Assembly: GCA_012026715.1 (NCBI GenBank)
Contig: VEPB01000539.1
Coordinates: 1-9,749 of the forward strand
DNA: 9,749 nucleotides
Origin: Methylococcaceae bacterium
Lineage (GTDB): Bacteria; Pseudomonadota; Gammaproteobacteria; Methylococcales; Methylococcaceae
Reading direction: 5' to 3'
This document shows, one piece after another, positions 1 to 8,200 of this stretch; position 1 is the stretch's first letter, and every line of letters begins with the position of its first letter. The notes below the pieces were generated by a model that searched no databases, was not told the origin of the DNA, and saw only the letters and a program-made list of their open reading frames with translations. A program made the translations under genes and the position numbers.

Positions 1-1349
1 GGCGACACGATCGCCGTCACCCCGGTATTGGTCGCCCGTAGCAGATAGCGCCCGGACTCCAGCGCCCGCATGCGGGCCATCTGCAGATGCTGATCCGGCT
101 CGAGGGAGCGGCCGAACCAGGCGTCGTTGGTGACATTGACAACATAGGCCGCCTCCGGAAGCCCGAACCGGGACTCGTGGCCAAATCCATCCTCATAACA
201 AATGGAAGCCGCCAACGGATAGCCGCCGGCCCGCAGCAGAGCCTGCCGGTCGCTGCCGCGCTCGAAATTGGCCATGGGAATCTCCAGCAACTCGGCGACG
301 AAGCCGAAAACGCTACGGATCGGCAGGTATTCACCGAACGGGACCATGTGCCGCTTGAAATACATGCCGGATTCGCTGCCGACCGCCACCAGGGCGTTGT
401 AGTAGCGCCCGCTCGCCTGATCCATCACCGGCATGCCGATCAGCAGATCGGTGCCGCGAGCCACCGCCTCGGCTGCCAGATCGCGCAGAAAGCGGTCCTT
501 CACCTGATGATAGAAAGCGGGCACGGCGGTTTCAGGCCACACCACCACCCTGGCGTCGAAATGCAGCCGGGTAAGGTCCCGGTAATGCTGCAGGGTCGCC
601 TTCTGGATTTCCGGCTGCCATTTCTGCGCCTGGCCGATGTTGCCCTGAATCAGGGCGACGGCGATGGCGGGACCGGCGGGTTCCGTCCATTGAATCCGGG
701 CCAGCCCGGCCGCAACCAGCCAGACGGCCGCAGCGAAACACAGCGCGGCCAGCCGGTCGCGGCGGGTCCAGCCAAAGCCGGCGGCGATCGAGACCGAAGC
801 CGCTACCAGAGCCGTGGCGAAAGCCACCCCGTAGCCGCCCAGCAGCGGTGCAAATCCCAATCCCAGCGCCGTATCGACCTGGGTGTAGCCGAGCTGGAGC
901 CAGGGAAAGCCGGTGAACATCCAGCCCCGCAGCCAATCCGCGCCCACCCAGGCCAACGCCGCGCCGACGACTGTTTGCCACGGTCCCGCGCCGAGGCCAG
1001 TCAGCCGGCGCGCGCAATAACCGGCCAGGGCGCCGTAAGCCGCGAGATACGCCACCAGCAGGCCGGTCAGCGCGATCCCTTCGCCCACGTCGGCGCCACC
1101 GAAATCGTGCATGCTGGCATAGACCCAGGAGACGCCGGTTCCGAACTGGCCGAGCCCGAACAGAAAACCGCGCAACGCCGCCCGGCGCGGGGTCGAATGA
1201 CGCCACAGCACGGCCATGAGCGCCACGCAGAGGATGGCCAGTAAGGCGAGGCTGTAAGGCGCGAAGGAGAAGGGAAACAGGGCTCCGGCAGCGGCGGCGG
1301 TCAGGTCGAGAGCCGGCTGGGAAAGGCGTCGCTTACGCGCCGGAGTCAC
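1..1349 (-). CDS. lnt: Apolipoprotein N-acyltransferase, 3' end beyond window
   Basis: Inner-membrane enzyme that transfers an acyl chain from a phospholipid to the N-terminal cysteine of diacylglyceryl lipoproteins, the last step of lipoprotein maturation. About 449 codons are present; the E. coli protein has 512, so roughly the last 60 are off the left edge. Residues 1 to about 225 are hydrophobic, matching the multi-helix membrane part, and include the family stretch RGWMFTGFPWLQLGY. The nitrilase-like domain begins near residue 230 (ALIQGNIGQ). The catalytic triad is intact: Glu273 in WPETAVP, Lys332 in YFKRHMVPFGEYLP and Cys384 in ASICYEDGFG, with the conserved Glu340 also present. The TNDAWFGRS and ESGRYLLRATNTG motifs follow. 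I chose GTG at 1349 because GGAGG sits six bases upstream and the protein then has the usual N-terminal length. It overlaps corC by 17 bases and is the last visible gene of the operon. Confidence 0.95.
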   Translation of the reverse strand, partial: MTPARKRRLSQPALDLTAAAAGALFPFSFAPYSLALLAILCVALMAVLWRHSTPRRAALRGFLFGLGQFGTGVSWVYASMHDFGGADVGEGIALTGLLVAYLAAYGALAGYCARRLTGLGAGPWQTVVGAALAWVGADWLRGWMFTGFPWLQLGYTQVDTALGLGFAPLLGGYGVAFATALVAASVSIAAGFGWTRRDRLAALCFAAAVWLVAAGLARIQWTEPAGPAIAVALIQGNIGQAQKWQPEIQKATLQHYRDLTRLHFDARVVVWPETAVPAFYHQVKDRFLRDLAAEAVARGTDLLIGMPVMDQASGRYYNALVAVGSESGMYFKRHMVPFGEYLPIRSVFGFVAELLEIPMANFERGSDRQALLRAGGYPLAASICYEDGFGHESRFGLPEAAYVVNVTNDAWFGRSLEPDQHLQMARMRALESGRYLLRATNTGVTAIVS

Positions 1350-2190
1350 TCCCGCCCTCCGCTTCGGAGAGGATGGTGAGCTTGAGCAGATGGACCCGCC
1401 GGTCGTCGGCGCGGATCACCACAAAGCGGAACTGGCCCAGATCGACCCGTTCGCCCCGGCGGGGCACATGCCCCAAGTGGTGGACGATCAGTCCCCCGAT
1501 GGTATCGAATTCCTCGTCGCAGAGATCCGCGTCGAAATACTCGTTGAAGTCCTGGATGGGGGTCAGCGCCTTGAGGGTGTATTCCTGGTCGCTCTTGCGG
1601 AAGATGTATTCTTCCTCGCCGAAGTCGTGCTCGTCTTCGATCTCCCCGACGATCTGCTCCAACACGTCCTCGATGGTCACCAGCCCGGCGGCGGCGCCGT
1701 ATTCGTCCACCACGATGGCCATGTGAGTACGGGCAGCGCGAAATTCCCGCAGCAGCACGTTGAGCCGCTTGCTTTCCGGGACGAACTGGGCCGCCCGCAT
1801 CACCTCCCGGACCTTAAGATTGCGATCCTTGAGGGCGATCGCCAGGATGTCCTTGACCAGCAGCACGCCGACCACCTCGGCGCGGTCGTCGCCGATTACC
1901 GGATAGCGGGAATGGGCCGACTCCACCACCAGGGGAAACACGGTCTCCAGCTCGGCCTCCTGAGGCACCACCACCATCTGGGCGCGGGGAATCATGATGT
2001 CGCGCACCCGCAGTTCGGAGAACTGCATGACGCCCTCGATCATGGCGAGGGCCTCCGGGTCGATCACGTGCCGCTTCTGGGCATCCCTCAGCACGCCCAG
2101 CACATCTTCCCGATCCTCCGGCTCACCGGTCAGGAAGTGACCGAGCCGCTCCAGCCAGGAGCGGTGTTCGCCGCCCGATTCCTCGCTCAT
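1333..2190 (-). CDS. corC: CorC/YbeX family CBS-domain protein
   Basis: A 285-residue soluble protein of the CorC/YbeX family (E. coli YbeX 292). Seen in order: a short acidic N-terminal segment, a first CBS motif at about 64-122 (VRDIMIPRAQM ... YPVIG ... VGVLLVKDIL), a second at about 128-186 containing MAIVVDEYGAAAGLVTIEDV, the family signature IVGEIEDEHD at 180-189, and a C-terminal CorC_HlyC domain at about 200-273 ending in the strand VHLLKLTIL. There is no DUF21 membrane domain, so this is the short cytoplasmic form. The family was named for cobalt and magnesium efflux, supposedly as a helper of CorA; more recent work on YbeX points to magnesium homeostasis and ribosome metabolism, which fits the neighbouring ybeY and ybeZ. 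CBS pairs usually bind adenine nucleotides. The ATG follows the ybeY stop after two bases, with GAGG ten bases upstream inside ybeY. The end overlaps lnt by 17 bases. Confidence 0.95.
   Translation of the reverse strand: MSEESGGEHRSWLERLGHFLTGEPEDREDVLGVLRDAQKRHVIDPEALAMIEGVMQFSELRVRDIMIPRAQMVVVPQEAELETVFPLVVESAHSRYPVIGDDRAEVVGVLLVKDILAIALKDRNLKVREVMRAAQFVPESKRLNVLLREFRAARTHMAIVVDEYGAAAGLVTIEDVLEQIVGEIEDEHDFGEEEYIFRKSDQEYTLKALTPIQDFNEYFDADLCDEEFDTIGGLIVHHLGHVPRRGERVDLGQFRFVVIRADDRRVHLLKLTILSEAEGGSDSGA
1356..1360 (-). promoter_or_regulatory. Shine-Dalgarno site of lnt inside corC
   Basis: On the minus strand the sequence reads GGAGG, then six bases, then GTG at 1349. It lies within the last codons of corC. 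It is the best ribosome-binding site in the operon and decides the lnt start; no ATG lies nearby in that frame. Confidence 0.75.
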
Positions 2191-2192
2191 AT

Positions 2193-2639
2193 CTACTCGA
2201 CCTCGTAAGGGTTCGGGAAACCGAGTCCGGCCAAAATGGCGATTTCCCGCGATTCCATGTTCAACGCATCGTCCTCGTCCAGATGATCGTAGCCACGCAG
2301 ATGCAGGGTGCCGTGTACCACCATGTGAGCCCAGTGAGACTCGGGAGATTTGTCCTGCTCCGCCGCTTCCCGCTCGACCACCGGCGCGCAGATCACCAGA
2401 TCACCAAGGATAGCCGTCTCGATGCCGGGCGGTGCCTCGAACGGAAAGCTCAACACATTGGTCGCGCCCTGCTTGTGGCGGTAGAGCCCGTTGAGCTCGC
2501 TGCTCTCGGCTTCGTCCACCAGCCGGATGACCAACCCCCCTCTCGTGTCAGACTCCAAGGCTGCCTCGGCCCAGCGTTGCAGCGTCTGGTCGGATGGCAG
2601 GCCGGGCGCGGTGCTGGCCCTTTGCACTTCAAGCTGCAT
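2193..2639 (-). CDS. ybeY: Endoribonuclease YbeY (rRNA maturation factor)
   Basis: Single-strand-specific metallo-endoribonuclease involved in 16S rRNA 3'-end maturation and in 70S ribosome quality control. The 148-residue protein is the usual length. The zinc motif HGTLHLRGYDH is complete, with ligands His109, His113 and His119. The conserved arginine segment RHKQGATNVLSFPF starts at Arg54, and the family motif GDLVICAPVVEREA is at 79-93. The start ATG at 2639 lies inside the last codons of ybeZ, an 11-base overlap. No strong Shine-Dalgarno sequence precedes it, so translation is probably coupled to ybeZ. In E. coli YbeZ is a physical partner of YbeY, so the order fits. The gene is followed two bases later by corC. 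Confidence 0.97.
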   Translation of the reverse strand: MQLEVQRASTAPGLPSDQTLQRWAEAALESDTRGGLVIRLVDEAESSELNGLYRHKQGATNVLSFPFEAPPGIETAILGDLVICAPVVEREAAEQDKSPESHWAHMVVHGTLHLRGYDHLDEDDALNMESREIAILAGLGFPNPYEVE

Positions 2640-3627
2640 CGTCGTCGCAGTGCGTCCGGTCGTAAGCCTCGTACGCCGACACGATGCGCTGCACCAGGGG
2701 GTGGCGCACCACGTCTCGGGCGGTGAAGAAGCTGAAGCTGATGCCCTCGACCTCGCGCAGCACCCCCAATACGTGCCGCAACCCCGATTCCTTGTTTCTG
2801 GGCAGATCCACCTGGGTGATATCGCCGGTCACCACGGCGCGCGAGCCGAACCCCACCCGGGTCAGAAACATCTTGATCTGCTCGGTGGTGGTGTTCTGGG
2901 CTTCGTCGAGGATGATGAAGGAATCGTTGAGGGTGCGGCCACGCATGAAGGCCAGGGGCGCCACCTCGATCACGCTGCGCTCGATCAGCTTGGCCACCCG
3001 CTCGAAGCCCAGCATCTCGTACAAGGCGTCGTACAGCGGTCGCAGATAGGGATCGATCTTCTGAGCCATGTCGCCGGGCAGAAATCCCAGCCGCTCACCG
3101 GCTTCCACCGCCGGTCGGGTGAGCACCAAGCGGCGCACCTCGTCCCGCTCCAATGCCGCCACCGCGCAAGCCACCGCCAGATAGGTCTTGCCGGTACCGG
3201 CAGGACCCACTCCAAAATTGATATCGTGGTCCAGGATGTTGCGCACGTAAGCTTGCTGATTGACGCCACGCGGCCGAATCACCGCCCGTTTGGTGCGGAT
3301 GCACAGTTCATCGTCTTCGCCTTTGGCGGCCGCGCCGCCGGCAACCAGCTTGTCGACGCTGGACTCCTGCAGCAGCAGATGAACCCGCTCGCCGGTGATG
3401 ACTTCCCGCGAACCCAGTTCGAACAGAACCTCGATCACCTTGCGGGCCGCTTGGGCCGGCTGGGCCGAGCCGATCACCTGAAACTGGGTGCCGCGGTTGA
3501 CGATTTCGACCCCCAGGCGACGTTCGATCTGCTTGAGATTTTCGTCGAACTGGCCACACAGGTTCGCCAGACGCTCGTTGTCGTCCGGCAGCAGGGTGAA
3601 GCGCAGTTGATTGGGGTGACTGGCCAA
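2629..3627 (-). CDS. ybeZ: PhoH-like ATPase YbeZ, probable TTG start
   Basis: A 332-residue PhoH-family P-loop NTPase (E. coli YbeZ 346), thought to act with YbeY in RNA metabolism. With the TTG start, the N-terminal segment LPDDNERLANLCGQFDENL lies at 13-31, where the family has it, followed by a region resembling a KH-type RNA-binding fold (about 36-88). Walker A is GPAGTGKT at 141-148, the conserved TRPAVEAGERLGFLPGD at 170-186, Walker B FIILDEAQN at 237-245, and the sensor segment VVTGDITQVDLP at 265-276. The TTG is one base after the miaB stop (TGAGTTG). The only in-frame ATG upstream is at 3723; it would add 32 proline- and arginine-rich residues unlike the family and overlap miaB by 95 bases, so I reject it. 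There is no clear Shine-Dalgarno sequence, so coupling to miaB termination is likely. Confidence 0.93.
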   Translation of the reverse strand: MASHPNQLRFTLLPDDNERLANLCGQFDENLKQIERRLGVEIVNRGTQFQVIGSAQPAQAARKVIEVLFELGSREVITGERVHLLLQESSVDKLVAGGAAAKGEDDELCIRTKRAVIRPRGVNQQAYVRNILDHDINFGVGPAGTGKTYLAVACAVAALERDEVRRLVLTRPAVEAGERLGFLPGDMAQKIDPYLRPLYDALYEMLGFERVAKLIERSVIEVAPLAFMRGRTLNDSFIILDEAQNTTTEQIKMFLTRVGFGSRAVVTGDITQVDLPRNKESGLRHVLGVLREVEGISFSFFTARDVVRHPLVQRIVSAYEAYDRTHCDDDAA

Positions 3628-3628
3628 C

Positions 3629-4993
3629 TCAGGCGACCGCCGCGACGGGAGCGACGGCGGGATCGGAAGGACTGGCGAGTCGGCCCCGCAGGGAATTGGG
3701 CAAGGCTTCCGCGATGGCCACATCGACGAAGCTGCCGATCAGCTGGGGCGGGCCGTCGAAGTTGACCACCCGATTGTTTTCGGTGCGACCGCACAGCTGG
3801 CCGAAATCCTTGCGCGCCACGCCTTCCACCAGCACCCGCTGAACGGTACCCACCATGTCGGCGGAAATCTGAGCGGCCATGGCAGCGATGCGCTGTTGCA
3901 AGCGAGCCAGCCGCGCCTTCTTGGTTTCCAGGCTGACGTCATCGGCCATCTCGGCGGCGGGAGTTCCGGGACGGGCGCTGTAGATGAAACTGAAGGAATG
4001 GTCGAAGCCCAACCGTTCGATGAGTTCCATGGTCTGTTCAAAATCCGCCTCTGTCTCCCCCGGAAAACCGATGATGAAATCCGACGACAGGCTCAGGTCG
4101 GGGCGGGCGGCGCGCAGTTTCTGCACCAGATCGATATAGTCGTCGCGCCCGTGCCCCCGCTTCATCAGCTTGAGGATGCGGTCGCTGCCGCTCTGCACCG
4201 GCAGGTGCAGGTGACTGACCAGCTTGGGAATGTCCCGGTAAGCCTCGATCAAGGCGTCGGTCATTTCCACCGGATGGGAGGTGGTGTAGCGGATCCGCTC
4301 GATACCGTCGAGGGCGGCCACGTAGTAAAGCAACAGGGCGAAGTCGGCGATGTCGCCGTCTTCCATCTCGCCCCGATAGGCGTTGACGTTTTGGCCCAGG
4401 AGGTTGACCTCTCGAACGCCTTGAGCGGCCAGCGCGCGGATTTCCCCAAGCACGTCCTCCAGCGGCCGGCTCACTTCCTCGCCGCGAGTGTAGGGCACCA
4501 CGCAGAAGCTGCAGTATTTGCTGCAACCCTCCATCACCGATACAAAAGCTTTGGGGCCTTCGGCGCGCGGTTCCGGCAGGGCATCGAACTTTTCGATCTC
4601 CGGGAATGAAATGTCGATCACCGGACGATGGCTCGCTTCCGATTTCGCCAACAACTCCGGCAACCGATGCAGAGTTTGCGGCCCGAACACCAGATCCACG
4701 AACGGCGCTCGCGCCTGCAGGGCTTCGCCCTCCTGGCTGGCGACGCAGCCTCCCACCCCGATCTTGACGCCGGGACGCTTGGACTTCAGCGGGCGCCAGC
4801 GGCCCAGCTGGGAGAACACCTTCTCCTGGGCCTTCTCGCGGATGGAACAGGTATTGAGCAGCAGCAGATCGGCGGCTTCGGGATCGTCGGTGAGCTGGTA
4901 GCCGTGAGACCGTTCGAGCACATCCCGCATCTTGGCGGAATCGTATTCGTTCATCTGGCAGCCGAAGGTCTCGATGTAGAGCTTTTTGGACAT
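3629..4993 (-). CDS. miaB: tRNA-2-methylthio-N6-dimethylallyladenosine synthase MiaB
   Basis: Radical-SAM methylthiotransferase that adds the 2-methylthio group to i6A37 next to the anticodon of tRNAs reading UNN codons. The 454-residue protein has the three expected parts. The N-terminal UPF0004 domain holds the auxiliary cluster cysteines Cys12 (ETFGCQMNEYDS), Cys49 (NTCSIREKA) and Cys83 (GGCVAS). The radical-SAM domain holds CSKYCSFC with Cys157, Cys161 and Cys164, followed by VVPYTRGEE, LLGQNVNAY and HLHLPVQSGS (261-270). A TRAM RNA-binding domain lies at about 378-440, and the tail is rich in alanine, proline and valine. The ATG at 4993 gives the classic start MSKKLYIETFGCQMN. It is the first gene of the minus-strand operon, downstream of a good promoter, but its start has no purine-rich ribosome-binding site and a GC-rich hairpin sits seven bases upstream. 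YbeZ begins one base after the stop. Confidence 0.98.
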   Translation of the reverse strand: MSKKLYIETFGCQMNEYDSAKMRDVLERSHGYQLTDDPEAADLLLLNTCSIREKAQEKVFSQLGRWRPLKSKRPGVKIGVGGCVASQEGEALQARAPFVDLVFGPQTLHRLPELLAKSEASHRPVIDISFPEIEKFDALPEPRAEGPKAFVSVMEGCSKYCSFCVVPYTRGEEVSRPLEDVLGEIRALAAQGVREVNLLGQNVNAYRGEMEDGDIADFALLLYYVAALDGIERIRYTTSHPVEMTDALIEAYRDIPKLVSHLHLPVQSGSDRILKLMKRGHGRDDYIDLVQKLRAARPDLSLSSDFIIGFPGETEADFEQTMELIERLGFDHSFSFIYSARPGTPAAEMADDVSLETKKARLARLQQRIAAMAAQISADMVGTVQRVLVEGVARKDFGQLCGRTENNRVVNFDGPPQLIGSFVDVAIAEALPNSLRGRLASPSDPAVAPVAAVA

Positions 4994-5000
4994 TCAGTAG

Positions 5001-5018
5001 GGGCGCGGGGCCGCGCCC
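5001..5018 (-). repeat. GC-rich hairpin in miaB leader
   Basis: The inverted repeat GGGCGCGG-GG-CCGCGCCC can form a stem of seven to eight all-GC pairs. In the miaB transcript it lies between the inferred start site and the AUG, ending seven bases before the AUG and covering the place where a ribosome-binding site would be. No U-run follows, so it is not an intrinsic terminator on either strand. Confidence 0.6.
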
Positions 5019-5038
5019 GGAAATTTAAGTCAGCATTC

Positions 5039-5066
5039 ATTCTACCAGAATCCGCCCCGCGGTCAC
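5039..5066 (-). promoter_or_regulatory. Sigma-70 type promoter of miaB operon, extended -10
   Basis: On the minus strand the -10 element is TAGAAT (5039-5044, five of six consensus bases), preceded by TGG, giving an extended -10 (TGnTAGAAT). A -35 element GTGACC at 5061-5066 matches TTGACA at four of six positions with a 16-base spacer. Transcription would start near 5032, leaving an untranslated leader of about 38 bases that contains the hairpin. Inferred from sequence only. Confidence 0.6.
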
Positions 5067-5091
5067 CGTTACCCGACTGGGACCGGCCATC

Positions 5092-5258
5092 GGAGGAATA
5101 TGGCAAACTATCGATCTCTCCTGCCTTCCAAACCCCGATGCCCCCCTCCTTCATCCATCTTCGCCTGCATACCGAATACTCCATGGTCGACGGCCTGGTC
5201 CGGGTCAAGCCCCTGGTCAAGCAGGTCGCCAAGCTGGGGATGCCGGCGGTGGCGGTGA
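5092..5258 (+). other. Strong Shine-Dalgarno plus 52-codon ORF overlapping dnaE start
   Basis: GGAGG (5092-5096) stands three bases before an ATG at 5100 that opens a reading frame ending at TGA 5256-5258. The frame is out of phase with dnaE and overlaps its first 40 codons. The spacing is shorter than ideal, the predicted peptide (starting MANYRSLLPSK) is rich in serine, proline and tryptophan and resembles nothing I know, and most of it is a frame-shadow of dnaE. It may be chance, or a short regulatory upstream ORF. Coordinates include the Shine-Dalgarno sequence. Confidence 0.2.
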
Positions 5259-8200
5259 CCGACCAGTCCAACCTGTTCGCCCTGGTGAAGTTCTACAAGG
5301 CAGCCATGGCGGAAGGCGTCAAGCCCATCGCCGGCGCCGACGTGTGGGTCTATAACGAGCAGGACCCAACGACACCGCAGCGGCTGACCCTGCTGGTCCA
5401 GAGTCAAGCCGGCTATCGCGTCCTCACCGAATTGCTGTCGCGCAGCTACCAGGAGAACCAGCATCAGGGCGTGCCCATGCTCATGGAGGACTGGCTGGAG
5501 AATGCCAATGACGGTCTGATCGTGCTGTCCGGCGGGCGCGAAGGGCGGATCGGTGGAGCCCTGCTGGCCGGCCGCACGGACGAGGCCCGCCGCGAAGCGG
5601 AGCGGATGCTGGAGCGCTTCGGCGACCGCTTCTATCTGGAGCTGCAGCGCACCGGCCGGCCCCGCGAAGAAGCGTATATCGAAGCCGCGGTGGATCTGGC
5701 CGCCGAACTGGGCATTCCTCCGGTGGCCACCAACGACGTGCGCTTCCTTTCGTCGTCCGATTTCGATGCCCACGAGGCGCGGGTCTGCATCCACCAGGGC
5801 CGGGTGCTGGACGACCCCCGCCGTCCGCGGGATTACAGCGAACAGCAGTATCTGCGCAGCCCGGAGGAAATGCAGGAACTGTTCTCCGATCTGCCGGCGG
5901 CGCTGGAAAACACCGTCGAGATCGCCAAGCGCTGCAACCTCGAACTGACCCTGGGAAAGAACTACCTGCCGGATTTTCCGGTGCCCGAGGGCATGACCAT
6001 CGAGGAATTCTTCGCCGAGGAGTCCCGCAAGGGTCTGGAGCAGCGTCTGCAGGTGCTGATGCCGGGTGCGCCGCAGGAAAAGCGCCAGCCCTATCTGGAG
6101 CGGCTGGAAATCGAGATCGGGGTCATCAACCAGATGAAGTTTCCCGGCTATTTCCTCATCGTCGCCGACTTCATCCAGTGGGCCAAGAACAATGGAATAC
6201 CCGTCGGTCCGGGCCGCGGTTCCGGTGCCGGCTCCCTGGTAGCTTATGCGTTGAAGATCACCGACCTGGACCCCATGCAGTTCGAACTGCTGTTCGAGCG
6301 ATTCCTCAATCCGGAGCGCGTGTCCATGCCCGACTTCGACGTGGACTTCTGCATGGAGCGGCGCGACGAGGTGATCGACTACGTGGCCCGCCACTACGGT
6401 CGCGACCGGGTGTCCCAGATCATCACCTACGGTTCCATGGCCGCCAAGGCCGTGGTGCGCGACGTCGGCCGGGTCTTGGGCCACGGCTACGGCTTCGTCG
6501 ACAGGATCGCCAAGCTGATCCCCTTCGAACTGGGCATCACCCTGGACAAGGCCCTCAAGGACAGCGAGGACCTGCGCAAGGCCTACGAGACCGACGAGGA
6601 GGTCAAGGCCATCATCGACCTGGGGCAGGCGCTGGAAGGCATCACCCGCAATGCCGGCAAGCACGCCGGCGGCGTGGTCATCGCACCCTCCAAGCTGATC
6701 GACTTCAGCCCGCTCTACTGCGAACAGGGGGGCGCCAACCTGGTCACCCAGTTCGACAAGGACGACGTGGAAGCCGTGGGCCTGGTGAAGTTCGACTTCT
6801 TGGGGCTCAGGACCCTGACCATCATCGACTGGGCCATGGCCACCATCAACAAGGACCGTGCGGCCAGGGGCGAGGAGCCCATCGACATCGCCCTGATCCC
6901 CCGCGACGATCCGCCCACCTACGCCCTGCTCAAGCGCAAGGCCACCACCGCCGTATTCCAGCTGGAATCCCGCGGGATGAAGGAACTGATCGGACGGCTC
7001 TTGCCCGACTGCTTCGAGGACATCATCGCCCTCGTGGCCCTGTTCCGGCCGGGACCGCTGCAGTCGGGCATGGTGGACGACTTCGTCAACCGCAAGCACG
7101 GCAAGGCCAAGGTGGATTATCCCCACCCGGACCTGGAGGGCATCCTCAAGCCCACCTACGGCGTCATCGTCTACCAGGAACAGGTGATGCAGATCGCCCA
7201 GGTGCTGGCCGGCTACACCTTAGGTGGCGCCGACCTGCTGCGGCGCGCCATGGGCAAGAAGAAGCCGGAGGAGATGGCCAAGCAGCGGGAGATCTTCGTC
7301 GGCGGGGCCACCGGCCGCGGGGTGGACGAGAAGGTCGCCGCGCACATCTTCGACCTGATGGAGAAGTTCGCCGAATATGGCTTCAACAAATCCCATTCGG
7401 CCGCCTACGCCCTGGTTTCCTACCAGACCGCCTGGCTCAAGCATCACTACCCGGCGGAGTTCATGGCCGCCGTGCTGTCCGCCGATATGGACAACACCGA
7501 TAAGGTGGTGGTGCTGATCGAGGAATGCCGCGACATGAAGCTGGCCATCGTGCCGCCCGACGTCAACCGCTCCCAGTTCCGCTTCACCGTCGGCGCCAAG
7601 GGCGACATCGTCTATGGCCTGGGCGCCATCAAGGGCGTGGGCGAGAATGCCATCGACGACATCATCAAACAGCGGGGGGCCGGCGGGACCTTTAAAGACT
7701 TGTTCGACTTCTGCCGCCGCATCGATCTGCGCAAGGCCAACCGCCGGGTGCTGGAAGCGCTGATCCGCGCCGGCGCCCTGGACGGGCTGCACCCCAACCG
7801 GGCCCAGCACATGGCCAATTTGACCAATGCCCTCAAGGCGGCGGAACAGCACGGCTCCATGGAACAGACCGGCCAGGACGATCTGTTCGGCATCCTCGGC
7901 GAACCCGCCGCCGTCAGCGATCCGCCGCCCCTGCAGGAAGCCGTGGAACCCTGGAGCGAAAGCCAGCGTCTGGCGGAAGAAAAGGCCACCCTGGGCCTTT
8001 ACCTGACCGGCCACCCCATCGCCCAGTACGAGGCGGAACTGGCGCATTTCGTCACCGCCCGGTTGGGCAACCTCAACGTGGAGGAATCCCGCGGCTATCG
8101 CAAGGTCGAGAACCGCGCCGTGGTGGCGGGGCTGGTGGTGGACCTGCGGACCCGGCAGAACAAGAACGGCAAGCGCATGGGCTTCGCCGTGCTGGACGAC

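Larger units (their letters stand above)
4994..5137. other. Divergent miaB-dnaE intergenic region
   Basis: A 144-base region between the two divergent starts. The miaB half has a recognisable promoter and a hairpin. The dnaE half has no convincing promoter: the nearest match is TTTAAG at 5024-5029 with CAGAAT at 5046-5051 (spacing 16, 3/6 and 4/6 matches), which would be interleaved with the miaB -10 element. GGAGG at 5092-5096 is the only strong Shine-Dalgarno sequence in the dnaE leader. No transcription-factor site is recognised. Confidence 0.8.

Noticed and set aside
532..1206. 224-codon minus-strand open frame across the lnt region
   Set aside because: It is in a different phase from lnt and arginine-rich. 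The true Lnt frame begins at GTG 1349 and carries the family motifs through the same bases.
87..1244. 385-codon plus-strand open frame
   Set aside because: It is antisense to lnt, whose catalytic residues are all intact in the minus-strand frame. Its composition is Gly/Arg/Gln/His/Pro-rich with no family motif.
2491..3765. 424-codon plus-strand open frame
   Set aside because: It is a shadow of ybeZ and ybeY on the opposite strand, which have complete Walker and zinc-binding motifs.
4628..5137. 170-codon 5' extension of the dnaE frame
   Set aside because: It is antisense to miaB, has no family similarity, and would displace the conserved DnaE N-terminus. ATG 5138 gives the family length.
5108..7126. 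672-codon open frame antisense to dnaE
   Set aside because: It lies in the codon-aligned antisense phase of a GC-rich gene, where stops are rare. Its translation is a low-complexity Gly/His/Val/Leu composition with no recognisable domain, while the plus strand encodes a full DnaE.
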